Positions 1-5,708 are shown, numbered from the stretch's first letter. The stretch is 5,708 bases of DNA from an uncultured Clostridia bacterium (GCA_947177005.1 CAMWSZ010000221.1:1-5708), one strand, 5' to 3'. Made by a program: numbers and translations. The notes: generated by a model not told the origin, from the sequence alone.

Positions 1-105
1 GATCTGGTGTTGGACGGGAGAGCGCCCGTTCGATAATCAGCAGAACTGATACTGAGTTTTGCGGAAAGTATTTGAAAAAAGAGAGGGCGTCTTGAGTTCA
101 TTTGA

Positions 106-504
106 GTATATCATCTTGCAGATGCAGTTAATTATGGGGTTCCACAGTTTCGTGAACGGCTTGTAATGATAGGCAGCAGGGACAATGAGCCTGTTTTTCT
201 GCCTGTACCTACTCATTTTCATATACATCAGAACCGTGAAAATCGCTGGGTGACACTCGGAAACTTCATCAAAGACTTGGAGCAGACACCAGGGGAATGT
301 GCGGTATTTCCGGAGAGTCGTCTGCGATATTTACATAATAGGAACGCTATAAGCAGATCCAGAAACGCTGTTCCTGTTGGTCTCGCCAAGGCTATCGTAG
401 ACGCTGTTATTTCTGTGGCCGCAGGTCAGGCTGAAGTAAAAGTAAAACGTATCCGAGGAACCGGTGTTCACAGCAAGATACAAGAAGCAATCGAATGCCT
501 ATAA
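106..504 (+). pseudogene. DNA (cytosine-5) methyltransferase, decayed 3' remnant
   Basis: This is the C-terminal part of a C5-cytosine DNA methyltransferase, an enzyme that transfers a methyl group from S-adenosylmethionine to cytosine in a specific DNA site, usually as part of a restriction-modification system. Seen: the frame opens at 106 and reads AVNYGVPQFRERLVMIGSR, the QxRxR motif VIII with its usual flanks, then the family-like WVTLGNFIKDLEQTPGE and ESRLRYL. Close behind comes NAVPVGLAKAI, motif X. In intact enzymes the target-recognition domain and motif IX lie between these; here they are absent, so an internal deletion is inferred. The residues YKQI that should precede GNAVP are in another frame (348-359), and one extra base at about 360-363 returns to the main frame. 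Stops at 73-75 and 103-105 block this frame upstream; weakly methyltransferase-like residues in another frame (about 56-106) suggest a further frameshift. The catalytic PCQ motif would lie left of the window. No endonuclease partner is visible. The product is almost certainly inactive. Confidence 0.8.
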
Positions 505-536
505 AAAGAACCGCACGCTAGATTTTATCTGCAAGT

Positions 537-1559
537 TTACGAAGTAGTATCCCGTTCGATTAAAACAGGTGTGACAACGCGATGTATTGGAGCTGGCAGG
601 GGAGTGGGCCGGCGTTTTTTGCGCTCGTTCATCTGCATAAGAAGAAGATCCATCGCTTCCTCTGCCATCTTCTCGATCTGTTGGCTGACTGTACTGATCG
701 GGATGACAGCCTCTTTTGAAATGGGGGAATCATCAAAGCCGATGATACGGTAGTCATCCGGAAGTTTTCCATATTTTTTGAATAAAAGGTTCAGAAAAAT
801 ATTGGCATAAGTATCGTTTGCAAAAAAAACCCCCTTTTTCTTTCCCGCATATTTTTGGTCTATACTTTCAAAGGACCGCCTGATCCCTTCAATATTTTTT
901 TCATACGTGTTTCCAAGATTTGACTGAATCAGTTCGTGAGGAAGCTGATGTTCTTTACAAAAAGCCTCAAATCCCTTAATGCGCTGATAAGAGGGGGTCT
1001 TTTCAGCCACGTTTCCATTGACATGAATCAAAACATCACAGTTTTTGTTCATCAGCAGCTCAGCGGCCAGCACTGCCCCCGTATAATTGTCGCTGTTCAC
1101 GCTGCAAGTGTATTGATCCTCTCTTTCAACTGTCACTACCGGAAGATTGTAGGAAGCCAGTTCCTCGGAAGAAATGGTATAGCTGAGTACAATCAGCCCC
1201 TCAATCTGGTAAGACAGCAGCTCCTGGAAGTATTGGCGTTCAATGCTTTTGTTTTCATTTCCAACGAAAACAAGAAATTTATAGCCATATGCCTCATAGC
1301 TGGACAAAAGCTGGTTCAACATATGAGAATAGTAATGCAGATAAAGATTGGGAATCATGACGCCTACGATTTCGGTTTTGCCGCTTGCAAGGATGCGGCC
1401 TACCTTGTTTTCCTTATAATTCAGCGCCACAAGCGCATCTGCTATTTTCTGCTGATTTTCCAGAGTCAGGGAATCTGGATTATTAAAATACCGGGAAATT
1501 GTAGTTTTAGAAAAATTCGTGTATTTTGCAATATCATCGAAAGTAACGGTTTTTTTCAC
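537..1559 (-). CDS. scrR: LacI-family transcriptional regulator, probable sucrose operon repressor
   Basis: A cytoplasmic DNA-binding repressor of the LacI/GalR family, about 340 residues, the normal length. From the GTG start, residues about 6-25 form the helix-turn-helix (TFDDIAKYTNFSKTTISRYF). Residues 53-62 (VGRILASGKT) are the hinge helix, with Leu57 in the position that wedges into the central CG step of LacI-type operators. From about 65 to the end is a periplasmic-binding-protein-like effector domain, with IIGFDDSP and PISTVSQQI typical of its C-terminal lobe. Start choice: ATG at 1568 abuts the AGGAG at 1569-1573 with no spacer, while GTG at 1559 lies 9 bases beyond it, so GTG is preferred; the ATG would add three residues. 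The gene diverges from scrA, and the two nearby operators with a central CG fit it as regulator of scrAB. Sucrose specificity is inferred from neighbours; the effector (sucrose-6-phosphate or fructose are candidates) is not shown by the sequence. The 3' end converges on the methyltransferase remnant with 32 bases between and no convincing terminator. Confidence 0.93.
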   Translation of the reverse strand: MKKTVTFDDIAKYTNFSKTTISRYFNNPDSLTLENQQKIADALVALNYKENKVGRILASGKTEIVGVMIPNLYLHYYSHMLNQLLSSYEAYGYKFLVFVGNENKSIERQYFQELLSYQIEGLIVLSYTISSEELASYNLPVVTVEREDQYTCSVNSDNYTGAVLAAELLMNKNCDVLIHVNGNVAEKTPSYQRIKGFEAFCKEHQLPHELIQSNLGNTYEKNIEGIRRSFESIDQKYAGKKKGVFFANDTYANIFLNLLFKKYGKLPDDYRIIGFDDSPISKEAVIPISTVSQQIEKMAEEAMDLLLMQMNERKKRRPTPLPAPIHRVVTPVLIERDTTS

Positions 1560-1568
1560 CTTATACAT

Positions 1569-1573
1569 CTCCT
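1569..1573 (-). promoter_or_regulatory. Ribosome binding site of scrR that decides a GTG start
   Basis: On the minus strand AGGAG directly touches an ATG (1568-1566) but stands 9 bases before an in-frame GTG (1559-1557). Zero spacing is too short for normal initiation, so this site argues for the GTG. This is inference from spacing; homologue alignment or N-terminal sequencing would settle it. Confidence 0.6.
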
Positions 1574-1594
1574 AGCAGCTTGTTGTTCCTATGG

Positions 1595-1624
1595 TAGTAT
1601 AGCAAAAAAAACCGCTGCCTGCAA
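1595..1624 (-). promoter_or_regulatory. Probable promoter of scrR
   Basis: Read on the minus strand, TTGCAG (1624-1619) and TATACT (1600-1595) stand 18 bases apart. The -10 matches the vegetative consensus at five of six positions, the -35 at only three. The start of transcription would fall near 1588, leaving a leader of about 30 bases before the GTG. No copy of the scrA operator overlaps it, so autoregulation is not evident. Confidence 0.5.
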
Positions 1625-1645
1625 TCAAAATTTAACAGTATGGAA

Positions 1646-1672
1646 GCTGATCTGTGCTTTGTACAAATCAGC
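1646..1672. repeat. Imperfect dyad in the divergent control region
   Basis: GCTGAT (1646-1651) is matched by ATCAGC (1667-1672) across 15 bases, and the spacer overlaps a 10-base palindrome TTTGTACAAA (1658-1667). It lies upstream of both promoters. It could bind a regulator or be chance; nothing in it matches the operators near scrA or the CcpA cre consensus. Confidence 0.25.
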
Positions 1673-1743
1673 CAAATGGAATGCGTGAATACTGGGCAAA
1701 CCGTCAATAATCGTTGTAAGACATAAATTCTTAACGAATTCCA

Positions 1744-1775
1744 TTGACAATCAACAGGAGCAGTGTTAGTATAAT
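1744..1775 (+). promoter_or_regulatory. Promoter of the scrAB operon
   Basis: Both boxes are perfect vegetative consensus, TTGACA at 1744-1749 and TATAAT at 1770-1775, but the spacer is 20 bases, longer than the preferred 17. A weaker -10, TAGTAT at 1767-1772, would give exactly 17. Transcription should begin near 1780-1783, placing the operators over the start site and the early transcribed region. Confidence 0.75.
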
Positions 1776-1783
1776 TCCAATAA

Positions 1784-1797
1784 AGTAACCGGTAACT
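1784..1797. promoter_or_regulatory. Operator 1, probable ScrR site
   Basis: AGTAACCGGTAACT is a 14-base palindrome with one mismatched pair (1787/1794) and a central CG step, the pattern LacI-family dimers recognise. It starts at the predicted transcription start of scrA, where a bound repressor would block RNA polymerase. Assignment to ScrR rests on adjacency and on similarity to operator 2. Confidence 0.65.
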
Positions 1798-1805
1798 GTA
1801 TCGGT

Positions 1806-1823
1806 TAAGTAATCGGTTACTTA
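1806..1823. promoter_or_regulatory. Operator 2, probable ScrR site
   Basis: TAAGTAATCGGTTACTTA is an 18-base palindrome in which eight of nine pairs match (only 1813/1816 fails), again with a central CG step. It shares AAGTAA-YCGG-T-ACT with operator 1 and ends 11 bases before the scrA ribosome binding site, so a bound protein could also act as a roadblock. Confidence 0.7.
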
Positions 1824-1834
1824 CTAAAATTTTA

Positions 1835-1840
1835 AGGAGG
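1835..1840 (+). promoter_or_regulatory. Ribosome binding site of scrA supporting a TTG start
   Basis: A perfect AGGAGG stands 7 bases before TTG at 1848. The reading frame from this TTG begins at the right place for an EIIB domain, and there is no in-frame ATG near it, so the rare start codon is well supported. Confidence 0.85.
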
Positions 1841-1847
1841 AAGGAAT

Positions 1848-3809
1848 TTGGAGGAAAAATATGTAAAGGCGGCGCAGGAAATCCTGGAGTGCATCGGCGG
1901 GAAGGATAACGTAGCCAGTGCGGCTCACTGCGCAACAAGACTGCGGCTTGTATTGAAAGATGATTCCAAAATCAATGTGAATGCGCTGGAAAAGATCGAC
2001 TTGGTCAAGGGCAATTTTAATAACGGCGGCCAGTTCCAGATTATTCTGGGCACAGGTATTGTCAACAAGGTTTACGCCGAATTTATCAAAATTGCAAACA
2101 TAACCGAAATGACCAAGGAAGAGCTGAAAAAGCAGGCTGCTCAGAAAATGAATCCGCTGCAGAAGCTGCTGAAAACACTCGCAGACGTATTTGTTCCGAT
2201 CCTGCCCGCACTGGTTGCCTCCGGTCTGCTGATGGGCATCAACAATATCCTGACGGCACAGGGGATGTTTGTTGCGGATCAGTCTCTTGTTGAGGCATAT
2301 CCGGCTATCAAGGATTTCGCCGAGATGGTCAACTTGTTCGCAAATGCGGGCTTTACGTTTCTGCCGGTGCTGATCGGCTTTTCGGCAGCAAAGATTTTTG
2401 GGGCGACTCCTATCCTTGGCGCAGTAATTGGCGCGATCATGATTCATCCTGATTTGATGAACGGGTACAGCTATGGTCAGGCGCTTCTGGATGGAACCGT
2501 GCCATACTGGAGCATTTTCGGACTTTCCGTGGCAAAAGTCGGCTATCAGGGAACTGTCCTGCCGGTGATTGCCTCTGCGTTTTGTCTTGCGTTTGTTGAA
2601 AAGAGACTGCGCCGGGTGGTTCCTGCTATGCTGGACAATATTGTTACGCCGCTGTTGTCTGTCCTGATTGCCGGTGCGATGACATTTCTGTTCATCGGCC
2701 CGGTTATGAGAGGTGTCGGCGACGCTATGACAAATGCGGTTATGTGGCTGTTCTTTGATCTGGGCGCTGTAGGCGGTCTGATTTATGGCGTTACATATCC
2801 GCTGCTGGTAATCACAGGCATGCACCACAGTCTGGTCACTGCGGAGACGCAGATCCTTGCTAATATTGGAACGCTGGGAGGTTCTCCGACATTTGCGGTG
2901 GTTGCTGCCGCGAACTGTGCGCAGGGTGCCGCGGCCCTGGCTGTTATGGTGCTGATGAAGCATGATCAGAAAATGAAAAGCATGGCGTCTGCTTCCGGTA
3001 TTTCTTCGCTGCTGGGCATTACGGAGCCTGCCATCTTCGGTGTCAATCTGAAACTGCGGTTTCCTTTCTATGGCGCATTGATCGGCGGCGGTATTGGGGC
3101 GGCATATGCAACACTGGTAAAAGTGTTGTCCGTTTCTCAGGGACCCTGCGGCGTGATCGGCGTGATCTGCATTCGTCCGGACTGTATGCTTCAATTCATG
3201 GTCTCGATGGTCATTGCGATTGTATGTGCGTTTGCCGCTACAATTATGCTGGGAAAAACAATTGGAAGAAAAGAAATTGCACCGGCAGAAGGACCGGCAG
3301 CGCCCGCAGTGTCTGCTCAGAGCAGCCTGTCAATCCAGACAGAGGCTGGCTGTGTCTATGCGCCGCTTGAAGGTGTTGCAGTTCCGCACACGCAAATCAA
3401 GGACGAAGCTTTTGCTGCCGGCGTAAATGGTGTCGGCGTTGGCATTATGCCGGCAAAAGGAGAAGTGTATGCTCCCTTTGATGGTGAGATTGTGATGCTT
3501 TTCGATACAAAGCACGCAATTGGACTGCAGAGTGCAGACGGCATTGAACTGTTGATTCATGTGGGAATCAATACAGTAGAACTGGACGGAAAGTATTTTA
3601 CGGCATTCAAGGCGACGGGTGATAAGGTAAAAGCGGGGGACAAGCTGCTTGCATTTGATATGAACGCAATCAAAAAAGCAGGATATGATCTGACAACGGC
3701 TGTATTGATATCCGATCCGGAGCCGGACTGCGTGACTGTGGTGAAAACAGGTATGGTAAAAGCATTAGATAAAATCCTGACAGCTTCGCAGGTGCCAGTA
3801 AAAACCTGA
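1848..3809 (+). CDS. scrA: Sucrose-specific phosphotransferase system permease, EIIBCA
   Basis: A membrane permease that takes up sucrose and phosphorylates it to sucrose-6-phosphate, using phosphate passed from PEP through EI and HPr. All three EII domains are in one 653-residue chain, the usual size for Gram-positive ScrA. EIIB spans about 1-90, with the phosphocysteine Cys28 in AAHCATRLRL. EIIC spans about 105-475, with many hydrophobic segments, ITGMHHS at 323-328 and the substrate-site motif GITEPAIFG from 390, including Glu393. An Ala/Pro-rich linker (about 478-497) leads to a glucose-type EIIA, about 499-653, whose paired histidines are His556 (KHAIG) and His571 (LLIHVGINTVELDG), 15 residues apart as in that family; His571 is the expected phosphate carrier. 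The start is TTG with a strong ribosome binding site. It is the first gene of an operon with scrB and lies behind two probable repressor sites. Trehalose and beta-glucoside permeases are close relatives; the GH32 partner makes sucrose much the likeliest substrate. Confidence 0.95.
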   Translation: MEEKYVKAAQEILECIGGKDNVASAAHCATRLRLVLKDDSKINVNALEKIDLVKGNFNNGGQFQIILGTGIVNKVYAEFIKIANITEMTKEELKKQAAQKMNPLQKLLKTLADVFVPILPALVASGLLMGINNILTAQGMFVADQSLVEAYPAIKDFAEMVNLFANAGFTFLPVLIGFSAAKIFGATPILGAVIGAIMIHPDLMNGYSYGQALLDGTVPYWSIFGLSVAKVGYQGTVLPVIASAFCLAFVEKRLRRVVPAMLDNIVTPLLSVLIAGAMTFLFIGPVMRGVGDAMTNAVMWLFFDLGAVGGLIYGVTYPLLVITGMHHSLVTAETQILANIGTLGGSPTFAVVAAANCAQGAAALAVMVLMKHDQKMKSMASASGISSLLGITEPAIFGVNLKLRFPFYGALIGGGIGAAYATLVKVLSVSQGPCGVIGVICIRPDCMLQFMVSMVIAIVCAFAATIMLGKTIGRKEIAPAEGPAAPAVSAQSSLSIQTEAGCVYAPLEGVAVPHTQIKDEAFAAGVNGVGVGIMPAKGEVYAPFDGEIVMLFDTKHAIGLQSADGIELLIHVGINTVELDGKYFTAFKATGDKVKAGDKLLAFDMNAIKKAGYDLTTAVLISDPEPDCVTVVKTGMVKALDKILTASQVPVKT

Positions 3810-3833
3810 CAATTACAAAAGGCTGAAACTTGC

Positions 3834-3889
3834 GGCAGGGAGGTGCGGTCAGGGCCAATTACAGGATGCCCCGATGACGCCTCCCTGCC
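3834..3889 (+). other. Large intercistronic RNA hairpin between scrA and scrB
   Basis: GGCAGGGAGG (3834-3843) pairs perfectly with CCTCCCTGCC (3880-3889). A G-U and a G-C pair extend the stem to 12. Beyond a small internal loop, 3848-3855 can pair with 3868-3875 with one A/C mismatch, leaving a 12-base loop. The right arm is followed only by TGTTT, too poor a T-run for a strong terminator. It starts 24 bases after the scrA stop and ends 26 bases before the scrB start. It may protect the scrA message end, partly terminate, or set the ScrA:ScrB ratio; none of these can be decided from sequence. Confidence 0.7.
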
Positions 3890-3902
3890 TGTTTAAGAAA
3901 GA

Positions 3903-3908
3903 AAGGTG
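3903..3908 (+). promoter_or_regulatory. Ribosome binding site of scrB
   Basis: AAGGTG lies 7 bases before ATG at 3916. An in-frame ATG at 3874 would add 14 residues, but it lies inside the hairpin and has no suitably placed purine-rich site, so 3916 is chosen. Confidence 0.7.
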
Positions 3909-3915
3909 TAACAGA

Positions 3916-5433
3916 ATGATATCCGAAAAATTACAGAAAGCGCGGGACTATGTAGCGGAGCAGGGGGCGCACATCCCCCCGGAGAATTATCCTCTTTTTC
4001 ATGTAACGCCTGTGGTAGGCTGGCTGAATGATCCGAATGGCTTTTCGGTCTACAAGGGCGAGTACCATATTTTTTACCAGTATCATCCCTATGGGCTGCA
4101 GTGGGGTCCCATGCATTGGGGTCACTCGAAATCCCGTGATTTTGTCCGCTGGGAACGCCTGCCCGTTTCTTTAGCCCCGGATGAGGACTACGACCACAAC
4201 GGCTGCTTTTCCGGGTCTGCAGCGGAGCTCCCGGATGGGAGGCATCTGTTGATGTATACGGCGGGAAAAATTATTTCCCAGGAGGATGGAACCCCCAAAA
4301 AGCTGCAGATTCAATGCCTTGCGATTGGGGATGGGGTTGACTATGAAAAGTTCTCCGGCAATCCGGTGATGGATGGCAGTGTGCTGCCGCCGGAGGGAAT
4401 CGATCTGGACTTTCGGGACCCGAAAATATGGTTGGAAGGGGACATCTGGTATGCAGTTATTGTAAACCGTATCAGGGATGAAACCGCAGGCTGCAATACA
4501 GGAGCGGTCCTGCTCTATTCCTCCGCCAACTTGGAAGATTGGGAACTGGCTGGACAACTGGATTGTTCGCATAATGAATATGGGAAGATGTGGGAATGTC
4601 CTGACTTTTTCCAGCTGGACGGGAAACAGGTGCTGCTGGTTTCTCCCCAAGAAATGGAAACAAAGGACCCCGCACTGCATGAGGGACATGTGGCGCTTTG
4701 TCTGCTGGGGGACTGGGACGGAAAAACGTTTACCCGCCGGTCTGTACAGCCTGTGGATCAGGGACTGGACTTCTATGCGCCCCAGACGCTGCTGACTCCC
4801 GATGGACGCCGCATAATGATTGGATGGATGCAGAGTGAGTTTACCAAATACGTGCCGGACGGCAGTCAGTGGTTCGGAATGTTTAGTCTCCCGAGAGAAC
4901 TGCGGATTCAGGACGGCAGACTGATCCAGAGTCCGGTTCGTGAACTGGAGAATTATCGGAAGGAACAGACGGTATATCAGAATGTTCGGATCTCCGCGCC
5001 ATTGAGCCTGCCTGGTATTTGCGGACGGACGCTGGAACTGAATCTGACGGTTCGTCCGGTAGAAGGGGAGACATATGACAACTTCATTCTGAAATTCGCA
5101 CAGAACAGCCGTTATTTTACCTCTCTGACATTTGATCCGATCAGAAATGTTCTGGTATTAGATCGTTCACAGTCCGGATTTCCACGCGGCATCAAAACAC
5201 CAAACGGGTATCCTGCCGGTGTAATTCATCAGCGAACGGTTCCCCTCCTGGAGGAACGGGACGAACTCAGGCTGCGGGTGCTTCTGGACCGTTACTCGGC
5301 GGAAATCTATGTAAACGGCGGCGAACAGGTTCTCACAGTGACGTTTTACACCCCGCAGACGGCTGATGGCATTATCTTTGATTCAGAGGGGACTGCTTCC
5401 CTGGATGTAGAACAGTATCGCCTGGAAATATAA
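3916..5433 (+). CDS. scrB: Sucrose-6-phosphate hydrolase, glycoside hydrolase family 32
   Basis: A cytoplasmic beta-fructofuranosidase (EC 3.2.1.26) that splits sucrose-6-phosphate from ScrA into glucose-6-phosphate and fructose. The 505 residues are the normal length, and there is no signal peptide, as expected for the intracellular enzyme. The N-terminal five-bladed propeller (about 25-330) carries all family signatures: WLNDPNG with the nucleophile Asp39, WGPMHWGH, FSGS at 98-101, FRDP with the transition-state stabiliser Asp168, WECPD with the acid/base Glu227, and FYAPQT at 286-291. The remaining C-terminal part (about 340-505) is the beta-sandwich domain, including IYVNGGEQVLTVTFY and FDSEG near the end. 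It is the second gene of the operon, 106 bases after scrA, with the hairpin in between, and is followed by an intrinsic terminator. Hydrolysis of unphosphorylated sucrose or short fructans is possible for the family, but pairing with a sucrose permease favours the phosphate ester. Confidence 0.95.
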   Translation: MISEKLQKARDYVAEQGAHIPPENYPLFHVTPVVGWLNDPNGFSVYKGEYHIFYQYHPYGLQWGPMHWGHSKSRDFVRWERLPVSLAPDEDYDHNGCFSGSAAELPDGRHLLMYTAGKIISQEDGTPKKLQIQCLAIGDGVDYEKFSGNPVMDGSVLPPEGIDLDFRDPKIWLEGDIWYAVIVNRIRDETAGCNTGAVLLYSSANLEDWELAGQLDCSHNEYGKMWECPDFFQLDGKQVLLVSPQEMETKDPALHEGHVALCLLGDWDGKTFTRRSVQPVDQGLDFYAPQTLLTPDGRRIMIGWMQSEFTKYVPDGSQWFGMFSLPRELRIQDGRLIQSPVRELENYRKEQTVYQNVRISAPLSLPGICGRTLELNLTVRPVEGETYDNFILKFAQNSRYFTSLTFDPIRNVLVLDRSQSGFPRGIKTPNGYPAGVIHQRTVPLLEERDELRLRVLLDRYSAEIYVNGGEQVLTVTFYTPQTADGIIFDSEGTASLDVEQYRLEI

Positions 5434-5486
5434 TACCATCATGATTTACAGGGGAAAAAGATATCGAAAACAGAGCAGAAACAGAA

Positions 5487-5531
5487 CAGATACTGCTGCA
5501 AAATACTTTGCGGCAGTATCTGCCTTTTATT
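5487..5531 (+). terminator. Intrinsic terminator of the scrAB operon
   Basis: A 16-pair stem (5487-5502 with 5507-5522), perfect except for one G-U pair, closes on the four-base loop ATAC and is followed by CCTTTTATT. It begins 53 bases after the scrB stop. On the opposite strand the stem is followed by a T-rich but interrupted run, so weak termination of minus-strand transcripts from the right is conceivable. Confidence 0.9.
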
Positions 5532-5612
5532 GCCTGATTATATGCGCCGCTTTCTGCCTAAATCTTTTTTGTTCGAAGCAGTCCTTGATCGTTAGCAAGA
5601 CATATTGTCAGA

Positions 5613-5708
5613 TTATTGCTTCTGAAGCGGCGTTTCGTTGAGAGTACTCAGGACCCCAATCGGATGAATCGTATGCTCACCGCCTGCATCCAGATCCAAA
5701 GTTGGATC
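5613..5708 (-). CDS. C-terminal fragment of an unidentified minus-strand protein
   Basis: The minus strand is open from the window edge for 31 codons to a TAA at 5615-5613. The peptide contains DAGGEHTIHPIGVLSTL and ends NETPLQKQ. The other two minus frames stop sooner and give less protein-like sequence, and a gene converging on the scrAB terminator would make a sensible layout. I do not recognise the family, and with so short a piece it may not be a real gene. No function is proposed. Confidence 0.35.
   Translation of the reverse strand, partial: DPTLDLDAGGEHTIHPIGVLSTLNETPLQKQ

Larger units (their letters stand above)
1778..1825. repeat. Degenerate 12-bp tandem repeat, four units, carrying the operators
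   Basis: Four consecutive 12-base units can be lined up without gaps: 1778-1789 CAATAAAGTAAC, 1790-1801 CGGTAACTGTAT, 1802-1813 CGGTTAAGTAAT and 1814-1825 CGGTTACTTACT. The last three all begin CGGT, and the first agrees with the third at 8 of 12 positions. The two operator dyads are made from adjoining units and are centred exactly two periods (24 bases) apart. Confidence 0.55.

Noticed and set aside
37..228. 63-codon minus-strand frame near the left edge
   Set aside because: It is antisense to the methyltransferase motif VIII region and has no recognisable features.
505..536. Terminator between the converging methyltransferase remnant and scrR
   Set aside because: There is a short minus-strand T-run but no stable stem before it; only a 4-bp AGAT/ATCT pairing is possible.
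936..1688. 250-codon plus-strand frame opposite scrR
   Set aside because: It lies antisense to the regulator, runs through its promoter, and shows no domain or ribosome binding site.
1696..1721. Possible CcpA cre site or further ScrR half-site around the CG steps at 1702 and 1712
   Set aside because: Both CG-centred sequences miss several fixed cre positions. TAATCG at 1708-1713 matches only one operator half.
1824..3194. Long open frame (456 codons) on the minus strand opposite scrA
   Set aside because: It is antisense to the clearly coding EIIB and EIIC domains. Its protein is rich in Arg, His and Gln with no recognisable domain, typical of a shadow frame.
3874..3915. Upstream in-frame ATG for scrB
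   Set aside because: It lies within the hairpin, lacks a ribosome binding site, and adds 14 residues not expected in the family.
5441..5641. 66-codon plus-strand frame after scrB with a hydrophobic stretch
   Set aside because: It reads through the strong terminator hairpin, has no convincing ribosome binding site, and its hydrophobic part comes from the T-rich terminator region.
5693..5708. Terminal inverted repeat GATCCAA-AG-TTGGATC at the right edge
   Set aside because: It ends exactly at the cloning-type GATC boundary and reads as part of an open frame; it is more likely chance or a cloning-site effect than a mobile-element end.
1..5708. CRISPR arrays, tRNA or rRNA genes, riboswitches, insertion sequences, phage genes
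   Set aside because: None were seen on either strand. All long stretches are accounted for by the sucrose genes, their control region and the methyltransferase remnant.

Overview
The window is an ordinary chromosomal stretch of a low- to mid-G+C Gram-positive bacterium, probably a gut- or rumen-type member of the Clostridia. That placement rests on the style of the proteins (an EIIBCA sucrose permease with a fused C-terminal EIIA, and a LacI-family regulator), strong AGGAGG-type ribosome binding sites, TTG/GTG starts and TTGACA/TATAAT promoter boxes; no marker gene fixes the taxon. Both ends are GATC, so the window looks like a partial-digest library insert whose edges are cloning boundaries, not biological ones.

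Layout. Positions 106-504 (+) hold the decayed 3' part of a DNA cytosine-5 methyltransferase. Motif VIII and motif X are recognisable, but the target-recognition region and motif IX between them are missing and the reading frame is disturbed. Converging on it is a LacI-family regulator (537-1559, -), here called scrR. A 279-base divergent control region (1569-1847) follows. It carries a promoter for each direction and, just downstream of the scrA promoter, two LacI-type operators embedded in a degenerate 12-bp tandem repeat. Then come scrA (1848-3809, +), a one-polypeptide EIIBCA phosphotransferase permease, and scrB (3916-5433, +), a cytoplasmic GH32 sucrose-6-phosphate hydrolase. A long hairpin lies in the scrA-scrB gap, and a strong intrinsic terminator at about 5487-5531 closes the operon. 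The right edge holds the last 31 codons of an unidentified minus-strand reading frame.

How the parts work together (inference from families and context): ScrA imports sucrose and phosphorylates it to sucrose-6-phosphate. ScrB cleaves that to glucose-6-phosphate and fructose. ScrR probably represses scrAB from the two operators when sucrose or its products are absent. No fructokinase gene is in the window, so free fructose must be handled by a gene elsewhere.

I found no credible undescribed multi-gene system. The items most worth a second look are the 12-bp-periodic operator array, the large intercistronic hairpin, and the internally deleted methyltransferase remnant beside the sucrose locus.
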